A stretch of 64,000 bases of DNA from Pelomonas sp. V22 (GTDB taxonomy: Bacteria; Pseudomonadota; Gammaproteobacteria; Burkholderiales; Burkholderiaceae_C): NCBI RefSeq assembly GCF_030014915.1, contig NZ_JAGIXS010000001.1:1860001-1924000 (forward strand), in the 5' to 3' direction. A program made the position numbers and the translations under genes. The notes under the pieces are model-generated. The model was given only the letters and a program-made list of their open reading frames with translations. It ran no database searches and was not told the DNA's origin. Of the stretch, positions 7,329 through 16,225 are shown in pieces (positions within the stretch are counted from its first letter, which is position 1; each line of letters opens with the position of its first letter).

Positions 7329-8957
7329 TCAGACGGCGCTGCCGTGCTCCTTCAGCTTGCGCTGCCAGGCGCGCCAGGTGATGGCCCAGCGCTTCGGGTC
7401 TTCGAGGTACTCGTCCTGCACGCGCTGGGTCGGGCAGTGGTGTGGGGCCGTCAGCACCAGCTCGGGCGTGCTGCGCGCCTCCTCGGCCACGCGGGCCATG
7501 ATCTGCACGAACTCGTCCAGGTCGGCCCGCGAATAGGCCTCGGTGGGCTCGATGGTGGCGGGCTCGGGCACCACGTAAGGGTGGTGGCTGGTCCAGTAGT
7601 GCGTGCCGTAGTCGGCGGCACGCAGGCCGATGTCGCCGGAGCTGACGCCGGTCTGCTCGCAGAGCTCGGCCCAGCTGTAGCGCACCTGCTCGATGCGGCG
7701 CTTGCCGGTGGCATAGGGCGCACTGAGGCCCTCGATCTTGAGCAGCTTGCTCATCACGTAGTTGTTGTTCAGCACGGCGATCTCGGCCACCTCGCGCAGG
7801 CCCTCGGCGCCCAGGTTCATCACCCAGGCATAGGCACGCAGCACGATGCTGGCCGTGCCCATGAAGGCCGCCACCTTGCCGATGGATTGCGAATCGCCGG
7901 CATCGATGCGGTAGCGCTCGCCCTCCTTGACGATGCGCGGCCGGGGCAGGAAGGGCGCCAGCGCGGCCGTCACCGCACAGGCACCCACGGCCGGGCCGCC
8001 ACAGGCATGGGGCGTGGCAAAGGTCTTGTGCAGGTTGAAGTGGCAGAGGTCGAAGCCGGCCTCGCGTGCCCGGGTGATGCCGAGCAGGCCGTTGGCATTG
8101 GCCTGGTCGTAGCAGGCCAGCGCGCCCACGGCATGGGCGGCCGCCACGAACTCGGCGATCTTGGGGTTGAAGATGCCGGTGTCCTCGGGGTTGGTGATGA
8201 TCAGCGCGGCCGTGCGCGGCCCCACGGCCGCCTTCATCGCGGCAAGGTCGGGATAGCCATCGGCATCCGGGTAGAGCGTGATGACCTTGTAGCCCAGCAC
8301 CTTGGCGCAGGCGGCGTCCGAAGGGTGGGAGAAAATGGTCGTGATGATCTCGTCTCGCTCACCCGCCTCGCCGCGCGACTCGAACCAGGCCCGCATCATC
8401 GCGATGTTGGCGTAGATGGCCTGCGAGCCCGAGCGCGGCTGCAGGCTCACGGCGTCCATGCCCGAGACCTCGCAGATCACCTGCTCCATCGCATGCATGA
8501 CCTGCAAGATGCCCTGCACGGTGGACTCGTCCTGCAGCGGATGCAGCTCACTCATGCGCGCATCGCGGGCCAGTTGCTCGTTGATCTTGGGGTTGTATTT
8601 CATGGTGCAGGTGCCCTGCCCCACGTCCACGTTCAGGTCGGCGCCCAGGTTCTCCTGCGACAGGCGCAGGTAGTGGCGCAGCACGCGGTTCTGGCTCAGC
8701 TCGGGCAGGGCCGGCGCCTGCGCACGGCGCATGCCGGGCGGCAGTTCGACGAGGGCCGCTTGCGTCGCGCTGGCGAGGCCCGGCTCTAGTTCGGGCACGA
8801 GGATGGCGCGCTCGCCGGGCTGGCTGAGCTCGAAGATCACCGGCTCGTCCCAGCGCGCCTGCTGGTAGCGGCGCAGATTGGGTTTGCCGTCGGTGAAACG
8901 GTGGGCGGAGATGTTTTCCATGGCGCTGTTCTCGCTCTGCTTGCTCATCGGATTCAT
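7329..8957 (-). CDS. Glycine dehydrogenase (decarboxylating) subunit 2-like protein, divergent GcvPB paralogue
   Basis: A 542-residue PLP enzyme with the fold and length of GcvPB (C-terminal half of the P-protein). The PLP lysine is K311 in FNLHKTFATPH. Several segments I recall as near-invariant in true GcvPB are altered. The glycine-rich run after FSTPH is HACGGPAVGA, LQPAAGAHGE is LQPRSGSQA, and ITNPNTLG is ITNPEDTG. Start: an ATG at 8957 overlapping the GcvPA-like stop (ATGA); an alternative ATG is at 8948. No lipoyl carrier (GcvH) or GcvT is encoded nearby. It should form a heterodimer with the 10348 product. Inference: it decarboxylates or rearranges an amino compound other than free glycine, or a specialised glycine pool. 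Confidence 0.8.
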   Translation of the reverse strand: MNPMSKQSENSAMENISAHRFTDGKPNLRRYQQARWDEPVIFELSQPGERAILVPELEPGLASATQAALVELPPGMRRAQAPALPELSQNRVLRHYLRLSQENLGADLNVDVGQGTCTMKYNPKINEQLARDARMSELHPLQDESTVQGILQVMHAMEQVICEVSGMDAVSLQPRSGSQAIYANIAMMRAWFESRGEAGERDEIITTIFSHPSDAACAKVLGYKVITLYPDADGYPDLAAMKAAVGPRTAALIITNPEDTGIFNPKIAEFVAAAHAVGALACYDQANANGLLGITRAREAGFDLCHFNLHKTFATPHACGGPAVGACAVTAALAPFLPRPRIVKEGERYRIDAGDSQSIGKVAAFMGTASIVLRAYAWVMNLGAEGLREVAEIAVLNNNYVMSKLLKIEGLSAPYATGKRRIEQVRYSWAELCEQTGVSSGDIGLRAADYGTHYWTSHHPYVVPEPATIEPTEAYSRADLDEFVQIMARVAEEARSTPELVLTAPHHCPTQRVQDEYLEDPKRWAITWRAWQRKLKEHGSAV

Positions 8958-10348
8958 TGGGTCAGCAGCTCGCGCAGGGCGCTCACCAGGGTGTCGATGT
9001 CGGCCTGGCTGTGCAGCTCGGTGAAGGCGTAGAGAGCGCTCTGGCCCAGACTGGGGAAGGCCTGCGACAGATCGTGGCCACCGAAGATGCCGTGGCGCTC
9101 GCGCAGGGCCGCGTTGATCTGCGCCACCGTGAAGCCGCTGGCATTGAAGTCCAGCACGAACTCCTTGAAATGCGCCGTGCCGGCATGGGCCAGGCGCAGG
9201 CCCGGCACCGCACTGAGCTGCTGGCGCGCATAGGCCACGCGGCGCAGGATGCCCTCGCCCAGCTCCACCATGCCCTGCGGCCCCATGCTGGCGAGGTAGA
9301 CCCCGGCGGTGATGCCCCACAGCGCGGCAGCCGTGCCGACGAACTCGTTGCCGTTCTCGCGCTTGTCGAACGAGGTGCGGTGGTAGGCCACGTCACCGAA
9401 GCCGTACTGGCCTGGGACCGAGGTCGGTGCGATGCCGAACAGGCGCGAGGGGTATTGCAGGACCAGGGCCTCGTCGTCGCGGCTGGCGATGAAGCCGCCA
9501 TGACCGCCGCCATAGCTCATGTGCATGCCGAGCGGCTGGATGTCGCCGCAGACGAGGGTGGCGCCGTAATCGCCGGGCGGGGTCAGCACGCCGAGCGAGC
9601 TGGGGTCCACACCGACGACCAGCACGGCGCCCGCCTGTTGGACCAGGGCAGCCAGGGCCGCGCCTTCGTCGATGCCGCCGAAGTAGTTGGGCACGTCCAC
9701 ATAGAAGGCCGCCACCTGTGGGCTCAGCTTGGCTTGCAGGTCGGCGCGGTCCACCAGGCCGCTGGCGGCATCGAAGGCGACCTCGATGAACTGGATCTCG
9801 CTGCGCCCGTAAGTCTGCATGTGGGAGCGCTTGTCGGGGTTCACATTGGCAGCGACCAGGACCTGGCGGCGGCCCGTATGGCGGGCGGCCATACAGCAGG
9901 CGGTGGCGGCGGCTTGATAGCCGTCGTAGGTGGGCACGCTGACCACCTCGAGATTGAGCAGCTCGCCCATCATCGAGCCGTACTCCCACAGCGCCTGGAA
10001 GCGGCCGTGGTCGTCATAGGGCTCGCCGGCATAGGCGGTGAGGAACTCGCTGCGGCCGTTGATCTCGTCGCACAGGGCCGGCACATGGTGCTGGTAGCAC
10101 CCACCTCCGAGGAAGCTCAGCACCTCGCCGCAATGGGTGTTCCGGGCCAGCAGGCCCTGCACATGGCGCTTCAGGCGCGCCTCCGAGAGCAGGGGTTCGG
10201 GCAGGTTCAGCGCGCGCGGGAGGCGCAGCGCGGCGGGAATGTCGGCATAGAACTCTTCGACTGAGGCCGCGCCAGTCGCTGCCAGCATGGCTGCCCGGAC
10301 GGCTGGGACCGAGTTCGGGATATACGGGTAAACCTTAGATTTGCTCAT
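8954..10348 (-). CDS. Glycine dehydrogenase (decarboxylating) subunit 1-like protein, divergent GcvPA paralogue
   Basis: A 464-residue homologue of GcvPA (N-terminal half of the P-protein), starting MSKSKVYPYIPNS and retaining the family opening PYIPN and DIP-LRLPRALNLP. Segments I expect to be conserved in authentic GcvPA differ here. YTPYQPEISQG is replaced by YAGEPYDDHGR, and the REKATSNICTNQ segment reads DKRENGNEFVGT. The nearby HRT and the length are kept, so it is a paralogue and not a broken gene. It is the first gene of a four-gene operon (GcvPA-like, GcvPB-like, kinase, SDR) with a promoter/operator directly upstream. A GcvA-like LysR gene is divergently transcribed. Confidence 0.8.
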   Translation of the reverse strand: MSKSKVYPYIPNSVPAVRAAMLAATGAASVEEFYADIPAALRLPRALNLPEPLLSEARLKRHVQGLLARNTHCGEVLSFLGGGCYQHHVPALCDEINGRSEFLTAYAGEPYDDHGRFQALWEYGSMMGELLNLEVVSVPTYDGYQAAATACCMAARHTGRRQVLVAANVNPDKRSHMQTYGRSEIQFIEVAFDAASGLVDRADLQAKLSPQVAAFYVDVPNYFGGIDEGAALAALVQQAGAVLVVGVDPSSLGVLTPPGDYGATLVCGDIQPLGMHMSYGGGHGGFIASRDDEALVLQYPSRLFGIAPTSVPGQYGFGDVAYHRTSFDKRENGNEFVGTAAALWGITAGVYLASMGPQGMVELGEGILRRVAYARQQLSAVPGLRLAHAGTAHFKEFVLDFNASGFTVAQINAALRERHGIFGGHDLSQAFPSLGQSALYAFTELHSQADIDTLVSALRELLTQ

Positions 10349-10364
10349 GGACTCGGGACGTTGA

Positions 10365-10406
10365 TTGAAACGTTTCGATATCGCTATTTCAGCTGCGCCA
10401 CCTCAA
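10365..10406 (-). promoter_or_regulatory. Promoter and LacI-type operator of the GcvP-like operon
   Basis: Minus strand: -35 TTGAGG (10401-10406), 17-base spacer, -10 CGATAT (10378-10383). Immediately downstream lies GAAACGTTTC, a perfect 10-base palindrome (10367-10376) within TTGAAACGTTTCGA (10365-10378), covering the likely transcription start. It shares 11 consecutive bases, TTGAAACGTTT, with the site at 5278. Location over the start site fits repression by a LacI-family regulator, which is not encoded in the window. Confidence 0.6.
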
Positions 10407-10476
10407 ACCCACAAGCGAGAAGTTTTTGTCGCATGCATTAGCTGAGCTGATCCATCCAGGGCCTAGCATCGCGCCC

Positions 10477-11394
10477 ATGAGACGCCATCTGCACCACCTG
10501 AACGCCCTGCGCTGCTTCGAGGCAGCGGCACGTCGGCTCTCGTTCACCCTGGCGGCGACGGAGTTGCACATCACACAGGCGGCGGTCAGCCATCAGGTGC
10601 GCGCGCTCGAGGAGGCACTGGGCCAGCCGCTGTTCGAGCGCCGGCCGCGCCAGGTTCGCCTCACGGCGGCGGGCGAGCGCCTGGTGGGCGTGCTGTCCAG
10701 CAGCTTCGACCGCATCGACGAGCTGATGGGCCAACTCAAGCAACGCGATCAGCAAGCCCAGAGCCTGCAGCTGGCGGTCACGCCCAGCTTCTCCAGCCGC
10801 TGGTTGATGCCTCGATTGCCGCGCTTCTGGGACGCGCACCCCGACATCGAACTGCACCTGCACCACAGCACGCAGGGCGATGCCTTGAGCCGGGGCACGG
10901 CCGAGGCGGCCGTGGTCTGGACCGTGGAGCCGCCACCCCGCGTGTGGGCGCAGCGCCTGTTCGGCACCTCGCTCACGCCGGTGTGCGCCCCCACCTTGCC
11001 GCGCGCCGCGCAGCCACTGGACAGCCCGGCGGCCCTGCGCCACTACCCGCTGCTGCACGAAGACAGCCATGAGGACTGGGCCCGCTGGATGAGCGCCGCC
11101 GGCGTTCCCGACCTGCCGGTGCGGCAGGGCCAGCTGATCGACGACAGCAACGCCCTCTTGATGGCCGCCATGGCCGGCCGCGGCCTGGCCTTGGGCCGTC
11201 TCGCCCTGATCGAAGACGACCTGCGCGCCGGCCGGCTGCTGCGGCCGTTCGAGCTCAGCATCGAAGCCGAAGGTGCCTACTGGTTGCTGGCCTCACCGGC
11301 CTTGGCCGCCCAGCCGCGCTTTCGGGCGCTGGCGGCGTTCATGCAGGCGGAGAGTGACAGGGCCGAGAGCGTGGCGCCCCCCTTAGCAAGCTGA
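10477..11394 (+). CDS. LysR family transcriptional regulator (GcvA-like)
   Basis: A 305-residue LysR regulator. The N-terminal winged helix-turn-helix (LNALRCFEAAARRLSFTLAATELHITQ...) is followed by a periplasmic-binding-protein-like effector domain from about residue 90. The HTH wording and the SFTLAA/HITQAAVSHQ pattern resemble GcvA, activator/repressor of the glycine cleavage system. I start it at the ATG at 10477, which gives the standard LysR N-terminus (MRRHLHHLNALRCFE); an upstream in-frame ATG at 10426 adds 17 atypical residues. It is divergent from the GcvP-like operon with 128 bases between the starts, a classic arrangement for control of the divergent unit. Effector unknown. Confidence 0.88.
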   Translation: MRRHLHHLNALRCFEAAARRLSFTLAATELHITQAAVSHQVRALEEALGQPLFERRPRQVRLTAAGERLVGVLSSSFDRIDELMGQLKQRDQQAQSLQLAVTPSFSSRWLMPRLPRFWDAHPDIELHLHHSTQGDALSRGTAEAAVVWTVEPPPRVWAQRLFGTSLTPVCAPTLPRAAQPLDSPAALRHYPLLHEDSHEDWARWMSAAGVPDLPVRQGQLIDDSNALLMAAMAGRGLALGRLALIEDDLRAGRLLRPFELSIEAEGAYWLLASPALAAQPRFRALAAFMQAESDRAESVAPPLAS

Positions 11395-11436
11395 ACGTGG
11401 CCGGCGGAAGCTGTGCCACGGCTGAGCACAAAGCAA

Positions 11437-11460
11437 AACGCCAACCCGAGGGTTGGCGTT
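11437..11460 (-). terminator. Rho-independent terminator after the downstream initiator tRNA
   Basis: An 11-base perfect stem (AACGCCAACCC / GGGTTGGCGTT) with the minus-strand continuation TTTGCTTT. It lies 8 bases beyond the tRNA 3' end and also faces the LysR gene, so it may serve both strands. Confidence 0.8.
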
Positions 11461-11468
11461 GCTTGGCT

Positions 11469-11545
<77 letters not shown>

Positions 11546-11561
11546 ACTGATCTTTAACGAA

Positions 11562-11588
11562 GAAGCCGCTCCTGGTTTGAGCGGCTTC
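11562..11588 (-). terminator. Hairpin between the two initiator tRNA genes
   Basis: A 10-base perfect stem (GAAGCCGCTC / GAGCGGCTTC) with a 7-base loop, between the upstream and downstream initiator tRNA genes. The U-tract on the minus strand is short, so it may be a partial terminator or a processing signal. Confidence 0.6.
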
Positions 11589-11615
11589 CCTGGGTCTCAT
11601 CGACCTTGAATTCCT

Positions 11616-11692
<77 letters not shown>

Positions 11693-11704
11693 ACTGAAGC
11701 TAGC

Positions 11705-11732
11705 AGTATAGCTCATTTCTCAGGCGCTTCAG
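11705..11732 (-). promoter_or_regulatory. Promoter of the initiator tRNA pair
   Basis: Minus-strand -10 TATACT at 11705-11710. A weak -35 CTGAAG at 11727-11732, 16-base spacer, overlaps the dsbD stop codon. The predicted start falls about 6 bases before the tRNA 5' end. Confidence 0.5.
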
Positions 11733-13546
11733 AGGCCGACGGCATCGAGCGTGCTGTTGAAACGCTGCGCGTCCTGGTAGCCGATCACGCGGGCGGCTTT
11801 CAGCTCCTGACCTTGGGCATCGAAAAAGATCGTGCCCGGCGGGCCGAAGAGCTTGAAGCGCTTGAGCAGTTCCTTGTCGTCCGCGTTGTTGGCCGTGACG
11901 TCGGCCTTCAGCAGCAACGCGCCTTCAAGACGTTTGCGGACGGACGCGTCACTGAAGGTGTAGCGCTCCATCTCCTTGCAGGACACACACCAGTCGGCAT
12001 AGAAATCGAGCATCACCGGGCGGCCTGCATTGGCCACGGCCGCATCGAGCTCGGCAAGGCTGCGCACGGGCTGAAAGGCCAGACCCCGCCCGCTTGGCGA
12101 GCCGGCTTCGGCGCGAGCCATGGCCAGGCCGGCCAGTGGCTTCAGCGGGTCCGTGCCGCCGGCGGCGGCGCCCAGCAGCTGCAGCAGGCCGTAGACCAGC
12201 GCAACAACGGCGGCGGTCTTGCGCAACCAGGTGCGCGGCCGTCCGCTTGCATGGCCATGTTCGAACAGCCCCAGCATGGCGGCCGAGGCGATCAGCAGGG
12301 CGCCCCAGAGGGCTTGGGCCAGCGAGGCCGGCAGCACAGGCTGAACGGTCCACAGCGCCACACCCAGCAAGAGCATGCCGAAGAAATGCTTGACGCCATC
12401 CATCCAGGCGCCGGCGCGCGGCAGCAGAGCGCCAGCCGAGGCGCCCAGCAGCAGCAGCGGCACGCTCATGCCGCAAGCCAACGCGAACAAGGCGCCGCCA
12501 CCGAGCAGCACGTCGCGCGTCTGGCTCAGATAGACGAGCGCGCCAGCCAGCGGCGCCGCAACACAAGGGCTGACGATCAGAGCCGAAACACCGCCCATCA
12601 CGAACACGCCCGCGAAATGGCCGGCCGGCAGTTTCTGCGAGGCACTGGACAGGCCTCCTGTCATCGAGCTCGGCAGTTGCAGCTCGTAGACGCCGAACAT
12701 CGACAGCGAGAACACGACCAGGGCGGTCGCGAACAGCGCCAGCACCCAGGGCTTTTGCAGCGCTGCGGCCAGGCCTTCGCCCGCCAGGCCGGCCGCAACG
12801 CCGAGGGCCGTGTAGACCAGGGCCATGCCGAGCGAGTAGCTGAGCGCCAGCAAGAAGCTGCGCCCCCGCGATGCGCGTGCGCCCTCGCCCACGATGATGG
12901 ACGAAAGGATGGGCAGCATAGGCAGGACGCAAGGCGTCAACGACAACAGCAGGCCGGCCACGAAGAACACGCCGATGACGGTCCAGAACTGGCCGGACTG
13001 CAGAGCCGCGTCAAGGCGGCTGGACTCGGAGCTGCCGGCGATAGGCGCTTGGCTGCTCTGCTGCTGTGCTGCTACCGGCGTAGCAGCCGGTGCGGCGCTT
13101 GCGTCGGGCAGGCGCAGTTCCACCGTCGTCGTCTGGGGCGGGTAGCAAAGGCCCTTGTCGGCACAGCCCTGGCCGGTCACGCTGAGCTTGAACGGCCCGG
13201 CCGCCTGCGTGACGGGCACGCGGACGAGCAGTTGCTCGCGGTAGATCTCGACCGTCTTGTTGAAGGTCTCGTCGAACTTGGTCTTGCCGGCCGGCAGTAC
13301 CGGCGCACCCAGGGTCGCACCGTTCGCCTCCACGCGGAACTGCTCGCGGTACATGTAGTAGCCCGGCGCGATCTCGTAGCGGACCTCGACGTTGCCGGCA
13401 TCGATGGCCTTGACGCTCAGTTTGAAGGCCTGCTCAGGCTCCAGGAAGTCATCGGCACTGGCCAGCGCGGGCATCAGGACTGCGAGCACCAGGAGCAGAG
13501 GCCTGAACAGGCGTGGGAACAGCGAGAGCAAAGGCATGGCGTGCAT
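11729..13546 (-). CDS. dsbD: Thiol:disulfide interchange protein DsbD
   Basis: About 605 residues. It carries electrons from cytoplasmic thioredoxin across the inner membrane to periplasmic DsbC/DsbG and cytochrome maturation. All three modules are present: a signal peptide then nDsbD with its cysteine pair (GCADKGLC), an eight-helix membrane core with the paired cysteines LTPCVLPM and VSPCVAAP, and a periplasmic thioredoxin-like domain with WCVSCK. The start is uncertain. ATGs at 13546 and 13537 both give a signal peptide without a clear ribosome site; a TTG at 13567 is also in frame. I chose 13546. The gene stands alone between the alpha operon terminator and the tRNA pair. Confidence 0.94.
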   Translation of the reverse strand: MHAMPLLSLFPRLFRPLLLVLAVLMPALASADDFLEPEQAFKLSVKAIDAGNVEVRYEIAPGYYMYREQFRVEANGATLGAPVLPAGKTKFDETFNKTVEIYREQLLVRVPVTQAAGPFKLSVTGQGCADKGLCYPPQTTTVELRLPDASAAPAATPVAAQQQSSQAPIAGSSESSRLDAALQSGQFWTVIGVFFVAGLLLSLTPCVLPMLPILSSIIVGEGARASRGRSFLLALSYSLGMALVYTALGVAAGLAGEGLAAALQKPWVLALFATALVVFSLSMFGVYELQLPSSMTGGLSSASQKLPAGHFAGVFVMGGVSALIVSPCVAAPLAGALVYLSQTRDVLLGGGALFALACGMSVPLLLLGASAGALLPRAGAWMDGVKHFFGMLLLGVALWTVQPVLPASLAQALWGALLIASAAMLGLFEHGHASGRPRTWLRKTAAVVALVYGLLQLLGAAAGGTDPLKPLAGLAMARAEAGSPSGRGLAFQPVRSLAELDAAVANAGRPVMLDFYADWCVSCKEMERYTFSDASVRKRLEGALLLKADVTANNADDKELLKRFKLFGPPGTIFFDAQGQELKAARVIGYQDAQRFNSTLDAVGL

Positions 13547-13638
13547 CGTGGGCAAAGCAACTAACAATCTTCGGAGCCGCGCAGCTTAGCGCCAATCAAC
13601 GGCGCCTGCGCGGCAGGGGGCTAGGGCGAAGTACAGGC

Positions 13639-13665
13639 GAAAAAAAGCCAGCGCGAGGCTGGCTT
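13639..13665 (-). terminator. Terminator of the rpsD-rpoA-rplQ unit
   Basis: The stem AAGCCAGC / GCTGGCTT with a 5-base loop is followed on the minus strand by seven T residues. It is a strong Rho-independent terminator about 45 bases after the rplQ stop. Confidence 0.88.
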
Positions 13666-13710
13666 CTCTCTTGGAACTCACAGTGGACCGAAGCCCACCA
13701 GGTTCAGTGC

Positions 13711-14100
13711 TTACTCGACGGCTTCGCCAGCGGTTTCGCCTTCGGCGCGGTCCACCAGCTCAACAAAGGCCATCGGTGCGTTGTCGCCAACGCGGAAGCC
13801 CATCTTGAGGATGCGGGTGTAGCCGCCCGGACGGGCCTTGAAACGCGGGCCCAGTTCGTTGAACAGCTTGGTGACGATGTCGCGGTCACGCAGGCGGTCG
13901 AAAGCCAGGCGGCGGTTGGCCAGCGTGGGTTCCTTGGCCAGGGTGATCAGGGGCTCGACAACGCGGCGCAATTCCTTGGCCTTCGGGACCGTGGTCTTGA
14001 TGGCTTCGTGCTGCAGCAGCGAGTTGCACATGTTGCGCAGCATCGCCTTGCGGTGTTCGGAGGTACGGTTCAGCTTACGGAGGCCGTTACGGTGACGCAT
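13711..14100 (-). CDS. rplQ: 50S ribosomal protein L17
   Basis: 129 residues, matching the [17 protein letters not shown] opening of bacterial L17 and the family length. L17 binds 23S rRNA near the exit-tunnel rim. It is the last gene of the alpha operon, 157 bases after rpoA, and is followed by a strong terminator. The acidic C-terminal end ([11 protein letters not shown]) is a short lineage-typical tail. Confidence 0.97.
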   Translation of the reverse strand: MRHRNGLRKLNRTSEHRKAMLRNMCNSLLQHEAIKTTVPKAKELRRVVEPLITLAKEPTLANRRLAFDRLRDRDIVTKLFNELGPRFKARPGGYTRILKMGFRVGDNAPMAFVELVDRAEGETAGEAVE

Positions 14101-14257
14101 GGTGCTTTCCTTTCAAAACTATGTAATACCGACAGCCGTATCAGGTACTGCCGGGTGCACCGGATGGGGTTGGTCAGCGCCCCATCCATCTTCTTCAAAA
14201 CACGAGACTGACCTTCTCGCGGAGGTGGCCGGCAGCGAACCGCCGGCCAGATTCAAA

Positions 14258-15247
14258 TCAACGCTTGTCGAGACCTTGCGGCGGCCAGTTCTCGAGACGC
14301 GCACCCAAGGTCAGGCCACGCGAAGCCAGCACTTCCTTGATTTCGTTGAGCGACTTGCGACCCAGGTTCGGGGTCTTCAGCAGCTCGGTCTCGGTGCGCT
14401 GGATCAGGTCGCCGATGTAATAGATGTTTTCGGCCTTCAGGCAGTTGGCCGAACGCACGGTCAGTTCCAGCTCGTCCACCGGACGCAGCAGGATCGGATC
14501 GAAGCTGCTCGAGCGCTGAGCCGGCTGGTCGAAAGCATCGACCAGGTCGGTGCCTTGCAGCTGTGCGAACACGGCGAGTTGTTCAACCAGGATCTTGGCC
14601 GAGGCCCGGATCGCTTCCTCGGGCGAGATGGCGCCGTTGGTTTCGATTTCCATGACCAGCTTGTCCAGGTCGGTACGCTGCTCGACGCGGGCGTTTTCGA
14701 CGGCGTAGCTGACGCGGCGGACCGGCGAGAACGAAGCATCCAGGACGATGCGGCCAATGCTCTTGGTCGGCTCGTCGCCATAACGCCGCATCGTGCCGGG
14801 CACATAGCCACGGCCCTTCTCGACCTTGATTTGCATGTCCAGCTTGCCGCCTTGCGACAGATGGGCGATGACGTGGTCGGGATTGATGATCTCGACGTCG
14901 TGCGGAGTCTGGATGTCGGCTGCGGTGACCGGGCCATCGCCTTCCTTGCGCAGGACCAGGGTCACTTCTTCACGGTTGTGCAGGCGGAACACCACGCCCT
15001 TGAGGTTCAGCATGATGTGAACCACGTCTTCTTGCACACCGTCGATGGCCGAGTACTCGTGCAGGACGCCAGCGATCGTCACTTCCGTCGGCGCATAACC
15101 CACCATCGAGGACAGCAACACACGGCGCAGGGCATTGCCCAGGGTGTGGCCATAGCCGCGTTCAAACGGCTCGAGCGTGACCTTGGCGCGATGGCCACCC
15201 AGGGGCTCGACATTGATGGATTTGGGCTTGAGCAGATTTGTTTGCAT
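14258..15247 (-). CDS. rpoA: DNA-directed RNA polymerase subunit alpha
   Basis: 329 residues, the size of E. coli RpoA. The N-terminal assembly domain (1 to about 230) contains [12 protein letters not shown] (36-47) used in dimerisation and beta contact. After a flexible linker the C-terminal domain (about 245-329) has [13 protein letters not shown] with the arginine that contacts UP elements, and [14 protein letters not shown]. Its place between rpsD and rplQ is the standard alpha operon order. The rpoA-rplQ gap holds a GC-rich hairpin (14226-14249) without a T-tract. Confidence 0.98.
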   Translation of the reverse strand: MQTNLLKPKSINVEPLGGHRAKVTLEPFERGYGHTLGNALRRVLLSSMVGYAPTEVTIAGVLHEYSAIDGVQEDVVHIMLNLKGVVFRLHNREEVTLVLRKEGDGPVTAADIQTPHDVEIINPDHVIAHLSQGGKLDMQIKVEKGRGYVPGTMRRYGDEPTKSIGRIVLDASFSPVRRVSYAVENARVEQRTDLDKLVMEIETNGAISPEEAIRASAKILVEQLAVFAQLQGTDLVDAFDQPAQRSSSFDPILLRPVDELELTVRSANCLKAENIYYIGDLIQRTETELLKTPNLGRKSLNEIKEVLASRGLTLGARLENWPPQGLDKR

Positions 15248-15382
15248 GAGGTCTTTCTTTCAATACCCTCGGTTCGTTACACCGATAAGGCTGAGGGACC
15301 AACCGTCCGCAGCGGGGAATCCGATACAGACGATGAAAAGCCGGCCTCGCCCTCCAGGGCGCTGCCGGCCAGTACGGGTTGC

Positions 15383-16006
15383 TTAACGCGAGTACAACTC
15401 GACGATCAGCGACTCGTTGATCTCGGCGCCGAACTCGTCGCGGTCAGGCGTCTTCTTGAAGATACCTTCCAGCTTCGTGCCGTCGACCTGAACCCAAGCC
15501 GGCAGACCGATGGAATCGGCCAGCTTGAAGGCGTCGATGATGCGCAGCTGCTTCTTGGCCTTTTCACGGACGGCAACGGTGTCGCCAGCCTTGACCAGGT
15601 AGGAAGCGATGTTGACGACTTCACCGTTCACGGTGATGCCCTTGTGCGAGACCAGCTGGCGCGCTTCGGCACGGGTCGAACCGAAGCCCATGCGATAGAC
15701 GACGTTGTCCAGACGCGATTCCAGCAGCGTCAGCAGGTTGACACCGGTCGAACCCTTGCGACGCTCGGCTTCGGCGAAGTAGCGGCGGAACTGACGCTCC
15801 AGCACGCCATACATGCGCTTGACCTTCTGCTTTTCGCGCAGCTGCAGACCGAAGTCGGAGGTGCGCTGACCCGAAGTGCGGCCGTGCTGGCCAGGCTTGG
15901 AGTCGAACTTGGCCTTGTCCGCGATGGAGCGACGGGCGCTCTTCAGGAACAGGTCAGTGCCTTCGCGGCGGGAAAGTTTGGCCTTGGGGCCGAGGTAACG
16001 TGCCAC
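15383..16006 (-). CDS. rpsD: 30S ribosomal protein S4
   Basis: 207 residues starting [16 protein letters not shown]. The S4 RNA-binding domain is visible at [21 protein letters not shown] with [10 protein letters not shown]4 nucleates 30S body assembly and in enterics represses the alpha operon. It is separated from rpsK by 219 bases containing a terminator-like hairpin, so rpsD-rpoA-rplQ may be transcribed as its own unit here. No strong promoter could be assigned in that gap. Confidence 0.98.
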   Translation of the reverse strand: MARYLGPKAKLSRREGTDLFLKSARRSIADKAKFDSKPGQHGRTSGQRTSDFGLQLREKQKVKRMYGVLERQFRRYFAEAERRKGSTGVNLLTLLESRLDNVVYRMGFGSTRAEARQLVSHKGITVNGEVVNIASYLVKAGDTVAVREKAKKQLRIIDAFKLADSIGLPAWVQVDGTKLEGIFKKTPDRDEFGAEINESLIVELYSR

Positions 16007-16140
16007 TTTGAGTGTCCTTGTTCAATCTGACGCAAGCCTCAAGCGAGGTCCTGCGCGAGTCTGGCCCGTATTTTTATCGGCTCAGACGGTGGGCTTATTG
16101 AAACCAGGGTATCCATGGAGGATGACCGCAGACTTCAGCA

Positions 16141-16175
16141 AAACGGCCGGCGCGGCACTTTCGTGCCCGCCGGCG
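16141..16175 (-). terminator. Terminator-like hairpin between rpsK and rpsD
   Basis: The stem is GCCGGCG + GGCAC pairing with GTGCC + CGCCGGC (one bulged base, TTTC loop on the plus strand, GAAA on the transcript), followed on the minus strand by CGTTTT. It probably ends, fully or partly, the rpsM-rpsK transcript before rpsD. Confidence 0.7.
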
Positions 16176-16225
16176 CGGGAAAACGCGCGATTATGCCATC
16201 AGGCGCATCGACAGGCCAAATGGCC

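Noticed and set aside
14226-14249. TGGCCGGC/GCCGGCCA hairpin after rpoA as a terminator
   Set aside because: There is no T-tract on the minus strand and rplQ follows in the same unit; probably an mRNA stability element or chance GC pairing.
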